A stretch of DNA of 64,000 nucleotides from Pseudoalteromonas luteoviolacea H33-S (lineage in GTDB: Bacteria > Pseudomonadota > Gammaproteobacteria > Enterobacterales > Alteromonadaceae). Each line of letters opens with the position of its first letter. Within the stretch, counting starts at the first letter, position 1. The translations under genes and the position numbers were made by a program. The stretch covers positions 40,479 to 104,478 of the forward strand of contig NZ_AUXY01000078.1 of the NCBI RefSeq assembly GCF_001625695.1, read 5' to 3'. A model generated the notes under the pieces. It searched no databases. It was not told where the DNA came from and saw only the letters and a list, made by a program, of their open reading frames with translations. Shown in pieces: positions 28,058 through 36,626 of the stretch.

Positions 28058-29143
28058 GTGCTGCATAAAAAGCATTTTTTGAATAGATACCTAGTTGCGA
28101 TAGTCATTTTTATTTTGTTAGCAGGTATTTATTTTTCACAACTGGGTTTTTCATCAAAATCAAATCAATCAGAACCACAAAAGTCGGCGCAAAAAAAAAT
28201 CGTTCAAACTGATTTTTTATCTGACAGCAGCGAAAATAATCAAGTACAAGATCAGAGGTTAGTTTCATATGCCGACAGTAAAACAAAAGATATCACGTTA
28301 AAAAACGATTTAAATATCACAGCCAGTGACAAGCTTGATAATACGTTGGAGCAGCTTAAAGCCAGCATCACACAAAACCCCGAACCTCTTAAGCATGCCA
28401 TTATGGGTCCGAGTAATAAGCATATCGCGATGCGTACACAGCTTTTGATGTTGCTTGAGCAAGATCCTCATTTAGTTACTGAATTGATTGATACATTTAT
28501 CAATGACCCAAATAGCTTGCTTGGCAGGGAGCTCAGTGCGGTGCTATCTGAGTCTGGGCATCCGATGGCGCAAGTCGCAGCGCTCGATATGGCGCTGGAT
28601 CTATCGAATGATGAACAAGTAAGATCAGCTGGTCTTTTGCTCGTAGCGAAAATGGACGAAGTCACAGGTGAGACACGAGATCGCGTTTTGGCACATATTG
28701 ATGCTGGGAATGACCTCAGTTCCGATCTACAGCAGTTTGCATTGATGGCATTAAAACCAGCCCCAAGTTCAGCAGAAGACTATCACCGCGTACACCAAAC
28801 CTTGTCAAAAGTAGTACTTGCAGAAGATAAAAATGTGCGTCGCCACGGGGTTTATCAAATGGCTCAATGGGCGACCAGCAACGAGGATTTAAAAGGCGTG
28901 AGAAATCTGGCTTTGACCGATCCCGATGTTAATACACGTGCGCGCGCGGTCATGTCTTTGGGAGACAGCCCTTTTAAATCAGATGAAAATCGCAGTGTGC
29001 TTTGGCAAGTTGTGGATGATGAAAATGAGCCACCTCCCATTCGACTGTATGCACTTAAATCACTTTCCAGATACGCCTTAAACGACACTGAAATAACAAA
29101 ATTACGTTTGATGCATAGCGATATACGTGATGATTCAAATTGA
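28058..29143 (+). CDS. Membrane-anchored HEAT-repeat-like protein
   Basis: 361 residues from a GTG start. One N-terminal helix (about 12-30) anchors the protein; residues about 30-90 are polar linker. From about 95 onward the sequence is helical, with repeated segments such as HPMAQVAALDMALDL, VRSAGLLLVAKMDE, VRRHGVYQMAQWA and VNTRARAVMSLGD, spaced as in HEAT-like solenoids. Such solenoids bind other proteins; no enzyme motif is seen. It recalls the C-terminal part of the protein at 53113-54678. Single gene, 93 bp before the mini-RTX gene. Confidence 0.6.
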   Translation: MLHKKHFLNRYLVAIVIFILLAGIYFSQLGFSSKSNQSEPQKSAQKKIVQTDFLSDSSENNQVQDQRLVSYADSKTKDITLKNDLNITASDKLDNTLEQLKASITQNPEPLKHAIMGPSNKHIAMRTQLLMLLEQDPHLVTELIDTFINDPNSLLGRELSAVLSESGHPMAQVAALDMALDLSNDEQVRSAGLLLVAKMDEVTGETRDRVLAHIDAGNDLSSDLQQFALMALKPAPSSAEDYHRVHQTLSKVVLAEDKNVRRHGVYQMAQWATSNEDLKGVRNLALTDPDVNTRARAVMSLGDSPFKSDENRSVLWQVVDDENEPPPIRLYALKSLSRYALNDTEITKLRLMHSDIRDDSN

Positions 29144-29236
29144 TATCACAGTTAAAAATGCTGCTTTGTAGTCGGTAGCAGAATAGACAGGATTTGGGAT
29201 TAATTTTCCAAACAATCAACTATAATTAAGGAAAAA

Positions 29237-29614
29237 ATGATGAAACTAGTAAATTTACTTATGGTAGTGGGTACGATAGCTGCGGCTTCTTTTGCAAGTT
29301 CTGCTGAAGCGCGTGGCACTCACTATGGTACTGGTGGTGATGATATTATCGTTGGTAGCACAGGTACTGATATCATTTATGGTTATGATGGTAACGACCG
29401 TCTTTATGGCAAAACCGGTAGTGACATTCTTTATGGTGGTAACGGGAATGATAAGTTGTATGGAGACACCGCATCTGACCGACTTTACGGTGGTAATGGA
29501 GATGATTATTTAGAAGGCGGTACTGCTGGTGATTTTTATTATGGTGGTGCTGGTTATGATGTATGTAAAAATAAAAGTGGCACACCGTATTATAATTCTT
29601 GCGAGAGCTTTTAA
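29237..29614 (+). CDS. Small exported protein made of RTX calcium-binding repeats
   Basis: 125 residues: a signal peptide (ending SAEA, about residue 25) and then about six copies of the nine-residue RTX nonapeptide, GGxGxDxUx (for example GGDDIIVGS, GNDRLYGKT, GSDILYGGN, GNDKLYGDT). The tail has two cysteines (DVCKNK, NSCESF). RTX repeats fold into a calcium-bound beta-roll. It is unusual that the repeats are carried by a tiny Sec-type protein rather than a long type I-secreted toxin. AAGGAAA precedes the ATG pair at 29237/29240. A hairpin (AAGGGAG/CTCCCTT) follows. Confidence 0.85.
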   Translation: MMKLVNLLMVVGTIAAASFASSAEARGTHYGTGGDDIIVGSTGTDIIYGYDGNDRLYGKTGSDILYGGNGNDKLYGDTASDRLYGGNGDDYLEGGTAGDFYYGGAGYDVCKNKSGTPYYNSCESF

Positions 29615-29644
29615 ACGCAAGGTTTAGTATTTCTTATGATTTTT

Positions 29645-29666
29645 AAGGGAGTATTTCTCCCTTATT
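29645..29666 (+). terminator. Hairpin terminator after the mini-RTX gene
   Basis: AAGGGAG-TATTT-CTCCCTT followed by ATTT. Confidence 0.6.
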
Positions 29667-29877
29667 TCCTCTCTTTTGGTGCTTAGTTTTGTGTAATAGG
29701 TAACAAGGTTTCCTTTCTTTTTTACACTTATATAAATTCATAGCGTAATTAATTTATACATTAACAGGCCGAAGTAGCGGGACATGTATAATCCAAATGT
29801 GTAATGCAGTGTAATGGCTTTCTCAATATACAGATTTGACAATATGCAAAGACATACAATCACCAAAGGATTACTCT

Positions 29878-31980
29878 ATGCGTATGAAAAAGTCGGTGTT
29901 CATTGCTTTAAGTGCGATTTTATCTGCCTCGTGCTCCTCTTTAGAGCCTGTTCACACACATCATAAACAGTCTCAGTGGCAGCCAACCTATTTTGATGTT
30001 AAAGATTATAACCCCACAGCATATCTACCATCATCGATGCCGTCATCGAAAGACTGTGAATATGAATATATTCCTCCTGAGCTGGCGCCGTTTGAGAACC
30101 CAGAGGTACTTAGTTCTATAAAGGGTGAACTCAGTTTTACAATGGCGGTTCAGTATCAGCAAAGGGAAATCGCAAAATGTAATACATGGTTACGAAATTA
30201 TGCATATAAACAAAATCCGAATGATAAATTTAAAAGTGCTTTGGTGGGTCCAACATTAAGGCTTGCGCCTGGCGAAATTTTACGGTTTAGGTTAGAAAAC
30301 CGGTTACCTGGCTGTGATAAGGCACCTGATTATTTATGCGCGGGCAGTGGGCATGGTTCACATCATTCGGACGAACTATTGAGTGATGCGCAAACAAAAA
30401 AAATGAATACACCGCATAATTTTAATGTCACTAACTTTCATACCCATGGTTTGTGGGTTTCACCGAGTAAGCGCAGTGATAATGTGTTGTTAGAGATCCA
30501 ACCCGGGAAAGGGTTTGAATATGAAATCAGAATACCGGAAGATCACCCACAAGGGACGTTTTGGTATCACGCGCATGTTCACGGCTCTACAGCGCTACAA
30601 GTATCAAGTGGGATGGCAGGCGCCATCATCATTGAAAGTGATACATCGGAAAAAAACATTGCGACGCAGCCTCAGATTAAAGGAAAAGCGGACAACATTT
30701 TTGTGCTACAGCAAGTGGCATATGATTGTAATGGGATAATCGAATACTATGAAGTAGGTGATACACCTGCCGATGTGTCAGTGTGTACCAAAGAAATTCC
30801 TGGTCAGCCGGGGAAATTTGAAAAGCTCAGCATATTTGGGCCGGGCAGTTGGCAAAAAATGCAGCGCAGAACACTGATTAATGGATTGGTTGTTCCTCAA
30901 ATTAAGATGAAACCCAATGAAATTCAGCGTTGGCGATTTATTCATGCTGGAGTACGAGAAACAGTAAAGCTGTCAGTTGTTGAATCTCATTGGAATAAAA
31001 GCCTGAATCCAAAACCGCTTGGCTTTCTTAACCAAATCTCAGTGGATGGTTTAAATACGGGTCGATTGGATAGATGGGATTTAGCCAATAAAGATTATTC
31101 GATTGAGCCGTTGCAGCCAGGTTATCGTGCAGACTATTTGTATCAAGCGCCCAGTAAAGCGGGAGTTTATTGGTTAGTGGATTTGGACTCTGCGTCTCAT
31201 AAGTCTTTACAAGGGGTGCCAGAGGATACCGCTGAGCTGTTACAAATTGTTGTTGAAGGCAGCCCAGTAGGCACTGCACAAGCCAAACTGCCAACAAGCA
31301 ATAGTCTATTGCAATATCAAGCACACAAAGCGCCTACCGAGCAAGAAATTAGACAAATGACACATGATACCTATATTGAAAATATGATGTTTTATTTGGG
31401 GGAGCGCGCATCAATTAAAGGGCGAGATAATATAAGTTGCCAAGATGTCAGCAATGCTGATTTGAATGATGGTAATGCGCCACCTGGGAGCAAAGGTGGT
31501 GATGTGATTTTTTCAGTTGATGGCAAGCCTTATGGGCAAATTGAAACACGAGAGTTAGAGCTTGGCCAATGGCAGCGATGGCACTTATGTACGAGAGGCC
31601 TTGCTCCGATGCACCCATTTCATATTCATGTCAATCCGTTTTATGCGCAGAGGAAAGGCCCTGATGGTAACCCGCAATGGGTGTGGAGAGACACCTTAGC
31701 CATAGAGAAAGATGAGTATTCCGGTGTGCCATTTCATGATATTGGCAAGCAAGTATATATAAAAGATTATCATGATATTGAGAAGTATGTCTCTGAAAAA
31801 AAGGGGAAAGCGCCGCATATCGTGATTTACAGTAAATATCGTTACCCTAACTCCTTACCGGGATTTAAAGGTAATGTAAAACAGCAGTATACAGGTGATT
31901 TTGTATTGCATTGTCATATTCTTGATCATGAAGATCAAGGTATGATGCAAAAAGTAAGGCTAGTTGATAGCAAACAATAG
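29878..31980 (+). CDS. Multicopper oxidase, lipoprotein
   Basis: 700 residues from the ATG at 29878, chosen because AAGGA lies 7 nt upstream and the protein then opens into a lipoprotein signal peptide (SASC lipobox); an in-frame ATG at 29836 gives a poor N-terminus. All copper ligands are visible: His188 and His190 (HTHGLW), His231, His233 and His235 (WYHAHVHG), His579, His582 and His584 (HPFHIHVNPF) and HCHILDHEDQGMM, with Cys679, the flanking His678 and His680, His684 and axial Met689. It should oxidise substrates with O2, in metal detoxification or phenol oxidation. No copper-export genes are adjacent. A hairpin at 31996-32036 follows. Confidence 0.9.
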   Translation: MRMKKSVFIALSAILSASCSSLEPVHTHHKQSQWQPTYFDVKDYNPTAYLPSSMPSSKDCEYEYIPPELAPFENPEVLSSIKGELSFTMAVQYQQREIAKCNTWLRNYAYKQNPNDKFKSALVGPTLRLAPGEILRFRLENRLPGCDKAPDYLCAGSGHGSHHSDELLSDAQTKKMNTPHNFNVTNFHTHGLWVSPSKRSDNVLLEIQPGKGFEYEIRIPEDHPQGTFWYHAHVHGSTALQVSSGMAGAIIIESDTSEKNIATQPQIKGKADNIFVLQQVAYDCNGIIEYYEVGDTPADVSVCTKEIPGQPGKFEKLSIFGPGSWQKMQRRTLINGLVVPQIKMKPNEIQRWRFIHAGVRETVKLSVVESHWNKSLNPKPLGFLNQISVDGLNTGRLDRWDLANKDYSIEPLQPGYRADYLYQAPSKAGVYWLVDLDSASHKSLQGVPEDTAELLQIVVEGSPVGTAQAKLPTSNSLLQYQAHKAPTEQEIRQMTHDTYIENMMFYLGERASIKGRDNISCQDVSNADLNDGNAPPGSKGGDVIFSVDGKPYGQIETRELELGQWQRWHLCTRGLAPMHPFHIHVNPFYAQRKGPDGNPQWVWRDTLAIEKDEYSGVPFHDIGKQVYIKDYHDIEKYVSEKKGKAPHIVIYSKYRYPNSLPGFKGNVKQQYTGDFVLHCHILDHEDQGMMQKVRLVDSKQ

Positions 31981-31995
31981 AAAGTGTTTAAACAT

Positions 31996-32036
31996 GCCCT
32001 CTGAGCCACAGCTTTATCACCTTGGCTTTGAGGGCA
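31996..32036 (+). terminator. Hairpin after the multicopper oxidase
   Basis: A 13-bp stem with two mismatches (GCCCTCTGAGCCA against TGGCTTTGAGGGC). No T-run follows, so function as terminator is uncertain. Confidence 0.45.
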
Positions 32037-32149
32037 ATAGATTATCGTTAAGTGCGCAGAGTTAATTGGGTGGTTGAATTTTAGTCAATTGAGTGTTTTC
32101 TAGTGTAACGAGTATATTGGACTTTCAGTCAATAATAAGGAGAGTTTGT

Positions 32150-32338
32150 ATGAAATTACATTTAAAAAAGAAAGCGATCAAAAAGTTGCAAGGGCAAACA
32201 ATTTTAGTTGAGCGTACAAATCAAATTGCGGGTGGTGCTCAGTCAAGAAGTCCTTTTAACTGCCCTCATACTCAGCCAGCGTGGTATTGCATGAGTTACT
32301 TAGGCTGTATCAGTAATAGACCTGAAGTCAGCTGTTAA
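32150..32338 (+). CDS. GG-leader peptide, RiPP-like precursor (peptide 1 of 3)
   Basis: 62 residues from the ATG at 32150, with AAGGAGAG upstream; a longer in-frame start exists at 32093 but has no ribosome binding site. The leader is Lys-rich (MKLHLKKKAIKKL) and ends in QIAGG, a double-glycine processing site. The predicted core after Gly29 has 33 residues and four cysteines (38, 47, 53, 62) with the aromatic cluster AWYCMSYL. The same leader pattern occurs in the peptides at 54750-54917 and 62014-62157. No LanB/LanM, radical SAM or C39 peptidase-transporter gene is nearby. A bacteriocin or modified peptide is inferred. A short GGGAGC hairpin (32343-32360) follows. Confidence 0.75.
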   Translation: MKLHLKKKAIKKLQGQTILVERTNQIAGGAQSRSPFNCPHTQPAWYCMSYLGCISNRPEVSC

Positions 32339-32342
32339 TTCA

Positions 32343-32360
32343 TGGGAGCGATGGCTCCCA
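32343..32360 (+). terminator. Hairpin after GG-leader peptide 1
   Basis: TGGGAGC-GATG-GCTCCCA, starting 5 bp after the stop; followed by ATTT. Confidence 0.55.
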
Positions 32361-32432
32361 ATTTAAAAGAGTTAATAGGCAAAAACCTCGATTATCTTTA
32401 CTATGATGCTTTAAAACATTTTATGAGCCAAG

Positions 32433-32966
32433 ATGGATAAAGTTATCGAGCTGGTTAAACGAGATCCTATAAGGCTAAAAGCACTTGATGTGGTTGCCCA
32501 GTTAGCGTTGCCACAATGTTATATAGCCGCAGGGTTTGTGCGTAATTTAATTTGGGACTCACTCCATGATTTTAGTGAGTTTACGCCTTTGAATGATGTG
32601 GACGTGGTTTATTTTGATGCTGATGAGGTCGATTCAAATCGGTATTTAGAATATGAAAAACAGCTGTCTAATTGCATGCCTGAGCTTAACTGGCAAGTGC
32701 GTAATCAGGCTCGAATGCATATTAAAAATCAAGATGAGCCATACACCAGCACCTTGCATGCGATGAGCTATTGGCCTGAAAAAGAAACGGCAGTCGCGAT
32801 TACTCAAGTCACAAAGCATCAATATGAATGCATTGCGGCTTTTGGCTTTGAGTCGCTTTTTCGGGGGCAGTTAACCTATAACCCAAAAAGGAAAAGGGCA
32901 GTTTTTGATACAAGAGTGCGTTCAAAAGGTTGGTTAGTACATTGGCCAAAGCTTAACGTGATGTAA
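32433..32966 (+). CDS. Nucleotidyltransferase-like protein (DUF925/COG3575 type)
   Basis: 177 residues. The N-terminal part has CYIAAGFVRNLIWD and NDVDVVYFD, the glycine/arginine and DxD pattern of the minimal nucleotidyltransferase fold used in COG3575 proteins. The C-terminal AAFGFESLFRGQLTYNPKRKR is also typical of that family. Function unknown. It stands alone between the GG peptide and the convergent GTPase gene. Confidence 0.75.
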   Translation: MDKVIELVKRDPIRLKALDVVAQLALPQCYIAAGFVRNLIWDSLHDFSEFTPLNDVDVVYFDADEVDSNRYLEYEKQLSNCMPELNWQVRNQARMHIKNQDEPYTSTLHAMSYWPEKETAVAITQVTKHQYECIAAFGFESLFRGQLTYNPKRKRAVFDTRVRSKGWLVHWPKLNVM

Positions 32967-32995
32967 CGATGACAGGTAACTCACAGTAGGTAAGG

Positions 32996-33023
32996 GCAGG
33001 AAAGTATCTTAGCCTTCCTGCCA
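32996..33023. terminator. Hairpin between convergent genes
   Basis: GGCAGGAA pairs perfectly with TTCCTGCC around a 12-nt loop. It could serve either gene. Confidence 0.5.
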
Positions 33024-33034
33024 TGTTAAAGAGA

Positions 33035-34228
33035 TTAGATCTTTGCGACATTGGTTGGCCACGGATCTTCAAAAGTGCCGCCATTTCGCCAAAAATTAAG
33101 TTCTTCATCCGTTAAAAAACATGCTTCAAGTGCTTTTACGAAACTCGACGCCTCATCTTTTTGACCAATGACTGTCAGTCGGCAGCGCCTATCACCAAAT
33201 CGACTCTCTATTTTATCGACTTTCTTCTTTAAAATATCATAGTGCTCTTGGGTAAAATTATGGCTTTCGTCTTTTAAAATGGGCGCGCGCCAGAAACCAA
33301 CAAATTCTAGCCCAACGCTGCCATTAGCTTGGCTCCATAATAAAGACATCTCATCTCTGGTCGGTAGCCAAAAGAACCCTTTACTGCGAAAAACACCATG
33401 GGTTAGATGGTTATGACACACTTCCCATAAACGTGTCGGATGAAACGGTCGATCATCTCTAATGACTTTAGATACAATTTTTTGATTTTGTTTTCCTGAT
33501 AGCGTTAAAGGAGCATTGACGGTGCTGCGCAGCTCAGTGATCAACTGTTCAACTAAAAAGAAGTTATAGTCTTCAAATTGGTGAAATTGCGTCACATCCA
33601 TATTGCCCCAAGCAGTCCCAGAGATAGCCGCATAAGGGTTAATTGGGTGCAGTGCTTGCGCTATGGTCTCTACCGCTTTTGCGGTTATTTTATCCGTTTT
33701 GGTCAAAAAGATTTGATTAGAAAATAAGATTTGCTCAACCAGTAAGTTTTCAATGCCTCTGATTTGATTGCTCAGGTTTTCTTGCCATTTAGGTACAAGC
33801 GATTGTGCAAATTGGTAATCGTCTTTTAACCAGGTTGAGTCAACGAGTGTGACAACGCCTTTTAACGCATAGTCGCGATTATTTTTGAAGAACTCAATCA
33901 AAGGCAAAGGGTGGCTGCTGCCAGAAGTTTCGATAATGATCCAAGGTGGCTGCGCATTTTTTTTCAGCGTTTTTAATGCCACTTTAAGTTCTTTAAGGCC
34001 TTTTGCACTGCTAATACTGTGGCCACTGATGGTAAAAAAGTCATTACTATCATCATCAAAGACCTCGGTGTTTTTAATCAAAACGCCGTCGACATCCAAT
34101 TCACTCATGTCGTTTACAACCACGCCTGGTACACAGTCATGCTCAACAGACTGAGAAAGTATACTACGCAGTAAAGTGGTTTTACCTGAACCTAAAAAGC
34201 CGTGCAAAATGGTAACTGGAATAGACAT
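33035..34228 (-). CDS. COG0523 (CobW/ZigA/YciC-like) GTPase lacking the CxCC motif
   Basis: 397 residues. The Walker A motif is GFLGSGKTTLL (about residues 10-20), VVNDMSELDVD matches the ZigA/YciC branch, and LTKTDK is the guanine-specificity motif. The C-terminal CobW_C domain includes FRSKGFFWLP and GDRRCRLTVIG. In the family the switch region normally carries GCICCT, which transfers metal; here the segment reads TISGHSISSAKG, with no cysteine. Members are zinc metallochaperones, often under Zur control, and a Zur-like box lies about 70 bp upstream. AGGAAAA precedes the ATG. It lies just downstream of the M3 peptidase gene on the minus strand, but the terminator between makes a separate unit likely. 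Confidence 0.85.
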   Translation of the reverse strand: MSIPVTILHGFLGSGKTTLLRSILSQSVEHDCVPGVVVNDMSELDVDGVLIKNTEVFDDDSNDFFTISGHSISSAKGLKELKVALKTLKKNAQPPWIIIETSGSSHPLPLIEFFKNNRDYALKGVVTLVDSTWLKDDYQFAQSLVPKWQENLSNQIRGIENLLVEQILFSNQIFLTKTDKITAKAVETIAQALHPINPYAAISGTAWGNMDVTQFHQFEDYNFFLVEQLITELRSTVNAPLTLSGKQNQKIVSKVIRDDRPFHPTRLWEVCHNHLTHGVFRSKGFFWLPTRDEMSLLWSQANGSVGLEFVGFWRAPILKDESHNFTQEHYDILKKKVDKIESRFGDRRCRLTVIGQKDEASSFVKALEACFLTDEELNFWRNGGTFEDPWPTNVAKI

Positions 34229-34297
34229 TAAATTTTCCTAATATGCTTCGATGTTTCTGGTTTTGAAGCTAAGCAGTAACAGAATAATGGGTTTGTT

Positions 34298-34314
34298 TTG
34301 GTACAATATAACAT
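34298..34314 (-). promoter_or_regulatory. Imperfect Zur-like box upstream of the COG0523 GTPase
   Basis: On the minus strand ATGTTATATTGTACCAA matches 13 of 17 positions of the gammaproteobacterial Zur consensus ATGTTATAATATAACAT, with the left half exact. It is about 70 bp before the start codon. Repression by zinc-bound Zur is inferred. Confidence 0.4.
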
Positions 34315-34413
34315 AACCTAATGCGTCGGTGGTAAAGCGCTTGGTTGGTTTGGTTAAATACTTGGTAGATAATAAAAAGCGGGTCGATAGGATAAAGAAG
34401 ATTATAAGTAAAA

Positions 34414-34438
34414 AAGCCGAAGTACATGACTTCGGCTT
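34414..34438 (-). terminator. Intrinsic terminator after the M3 peptidase
   Basis: AAGCCGAAGT pairs with ACTTCGGCTT around a 5-nt loop; on the minus strand it runs into CTTTTTTAC, 16 bp past the stop. Confidence 0.85.
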
Positions 34439-34454
34439 GTATTAACAGGCTAGA

Positions 34455-36626
34455 TTAATCTAAGCCTCTGTTACGTAGTAGTGCATCAGTTGTTGGCTTT
34501 CTGCCTCTGAAGCCTTCATAAGCTTCAAAGTAGTCTAATGTGTCACCACGGCTATAGATAAACTGGTATAAACGCTCAGCAGTTTCTTTATCGAAGATGT
34601 CTTTCTTCTCAAGGAAAGCGTCAAAACCGTCAGCATCTAAGATTTCTGACCACATGTATGCGTAGTAAGCTGACGAGTAGCCACCTGCGAAAATATGACC
34701 GAAGTGTGTACTACGGTGACGCATGATGATTTCTTCAGGTTTGCCATATCCAGTTAAGATCTTGTTTTCAAATGCGCGAACATCTAAATCTTTCACATCT
34801 GTTAGCTGGTGGTAAGCCATATCTACTAGCGCAGACGCTGTAAATTCTACAGTTGCAAAACCTTGGTTGAACGTGCCAGCTTGTTTGATCTTATCAAGTA
34901 GCTCTTTTGGCATTGGCTCATTTGTTTTGTAATGTAGCGCGAACTTTTTAAGCATTTCAGGCTGTGCTATGAAGTGCTCAAATAACTGTGCCGGGAACTC
35001 AACCCAGTCACGGGGTACGCTAGTACCTGCAAGTGTTGGGTAAGTTACGTTTGACAATAAACCGTGTAGTGCGTGACCAAACTCATGGAATAAAGTTACT
35101 GCATCTGAGTAACTCATTAGCGTTGGCTCGCCTTCAGCTGGCTTATTTAAGTTCATGTTGTTCAGGATAAGTGGCTTCACGTCACCAGCTAGTTTCTGCT
35201 GAGAACGGAATGAACTCATCCAAGCACCAGAACGCTTCGTTGAACGTGCGTAGTAGTCACCATAGAACAAGCCAATTGCTTTACCTGCTTTGTCTTGTAC
35301 TTCCCAAACACGGACAACTGGGTTGTATACTGGAATATCAGTACGCTCAACAAATTTCAGACCGAATAAACGCTCAGCTGTGTAGAACTGTGCTTCGATC
35401 ATGTTGTTTAGTTCGAAGTATTCAGCGATTTGACCTTGGTCTAGGTCGAATTTAGCTTTACGCACTTTCTCTGCGTAGTAGCGCCAATCCCACGCTTCTA
35501 GCTCATGAGTCACGCCTTCTGCAGCCATTAGCTCTTTGATCCATTCGCGCTCTTGCTCTGCTTTTTCAACAGCTGGTTCCCACACTTTTAATAGTAGGTC
35601 CATCGCTGTCTCAGGCTTACTTGCCATTGAGTTAGTTAGTACATACTCTGAGTGATGTTTGTAACCTAGTAGTTGCGCACGCTTTGCACGAAGTTCAACG
35701 ATTTCTGCAATGATGGCTTTGTTATCAAACTCATTGTCGTTGTCGCCGCGATTAGCCCAGCCTTTAAAGGCTTTTTCACGTAGGTCACGTCTGTCAGAGA
35801 ATTGTAAGAAAGGCTGGACGCTAGAACGGTTCAGTGTAATAACGTATTTACCAGGTAGGTCTCTTGCCGCTGCTGCCGCTGCTGCTGCATCACGTTGTGC
35901 TTGAGGTAAGCCTGCTAAGTCCGACTCTTCTAATACCAAAGTGAACGCACGAGAGTCATTCAGTGAGTTTTGACCAAACTCAGTTGTTAGTGCAGAAAGG
36001 CGCTCATTAATTTTTGCAAATTCAGCACGTTCTTCGCCAGTCAGTTTTGCACCTGAGCGAACAAAGCTATTGTAAACACGCTCAAGTAGACGTGTTTGCT
36101 CAGCATTTAATAGTGCTGATTTACGGTTGTCGTATACCGCAGCTACACGCTTGAATAGTGCTTCATTCATACGAATGTCACTGCGATGACGTGTTAGCAT
36201 AGGTGAAATTTCACGCTGTAACGACTGCATTTCATCGTTTGATTCAGTATTTGCAAGGTTACCAAATACAAGTGAAACACGGTTTAGTGTTGAACCTGCC
36301 AACTCCATTGCTGCAATGGTGTTGTCAAAATCAGCAGGGCGTTCATTTTCTGTGATCGCGTCAATTTCTTTTTTGTGCTCAACAATAGCTTGTTTGAAAG
36401 CTGGTAAAAAGTGTGCTGTTTTGATGTCGCCAAGTGGTGGAGCACCAAATGGTGTGTTCCACTCTTGGAAAAATGGGTTTTGAGCAATGTTGCCAGCGGC
36501 CGCGTTTGCTGATGCTGATTCAGTTGCTTCTACTTGCGTTGCTTGTTGCTGTTCTGGTGCGTCTGAACAACCGTTCAGAAACATGGCTGCTGAAATTGCT
36601 AGCGCCAAATGCGTTTTTCTTAACAC
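34455..36626 (-). CDS. M3-family zinc metallopeptidase (peptidyl-dipeptidase Dcp-like), lipoprotein
   Basis: 723 residues with a lipoprotein signal peptide (lipobox LNGC) and an acidic/Gln-rich linker (about 25-50). The zinc site HEFGHALHG gives His514, Glu515 and His518, with the third ligand expected in the downstream ELPAQLFEHF segment. The C-terminal GGYSSAYYAYMWSEILDAD block is typical of M3 enzymes. Dcp removes C-terminal dipeptides; an envelope-anchored form would digest peptides in the periplasm. A repeat of alanines (AAAAAAAARDLPG) near residue 245 is unusual. Single gene closed by a terminator. Confidence 0.9.
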   Translation of the reverse strand: MLRKTHLALAISAAMFLNGCSDAPEQQQATQVEATESASANAAAGNIAQNPFFQEWNTPFGAPPLGDIKTAHFLPAFKQAIVEHKKEIDAITENERPADFDNTIAAMELAGSTLNRVSLVFGNLANTESNDEMQSLQREISPMLTRHRSDIRMNEALFKRVAAVYDNRKSALLNAEQTRLLERVYNSFVRSGAKLTGEERAEFAKINERLSALTTEFGQNSLNDSRAFTLVLEESDLAGLPQAQRDAAAAAAAARDLPGKYVITLNRSSVQPFLQFSDRRDLREKAFKGWANRGDNDNEFDNKAIIAEIVELRAKRAQLLGYKHHSEYVLTNSMASKPETAMDLLLKVWEPAVEKAEQEREWIKELMAAEGVTHELEAWDWRYYAEKVRKAKFDLDQGQIAEYFELNNMIEAQFYTAERLFGLKFVERTDIPVYNPVVRVWEVQDKAGKAIGLFYGDYYARSTKRSGAWMSSFRSQQKLAGDVKPLILNNMNLNKPAEGEPTLMSYSDAVTLFHEFGHALHGLLSNVTYPTLAGTSVPRDWVEFPAQLFEHFIAQPEMLKKFALHYKTNEPMPKELLDKIKQAGTFNQGFATVEFTASALVDMAYHQLTDVKDLDVRAFENKILTGYGKPEEIIMRHRSTHFGHIFAGGYSSAYYAYMWSEILDADGFDAFLEKKDIFDKETAERLYQFIYSRGDTLDYFEAYEGFRGRKPTTDALLRNRGLD

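Noticed and set aside
29373..29585. 70-codon His/Tyr-rich minus-strand frame
   Set aside because: It is the antisense shadow of the RTX repeats; the repeat periodicity alone produces it.
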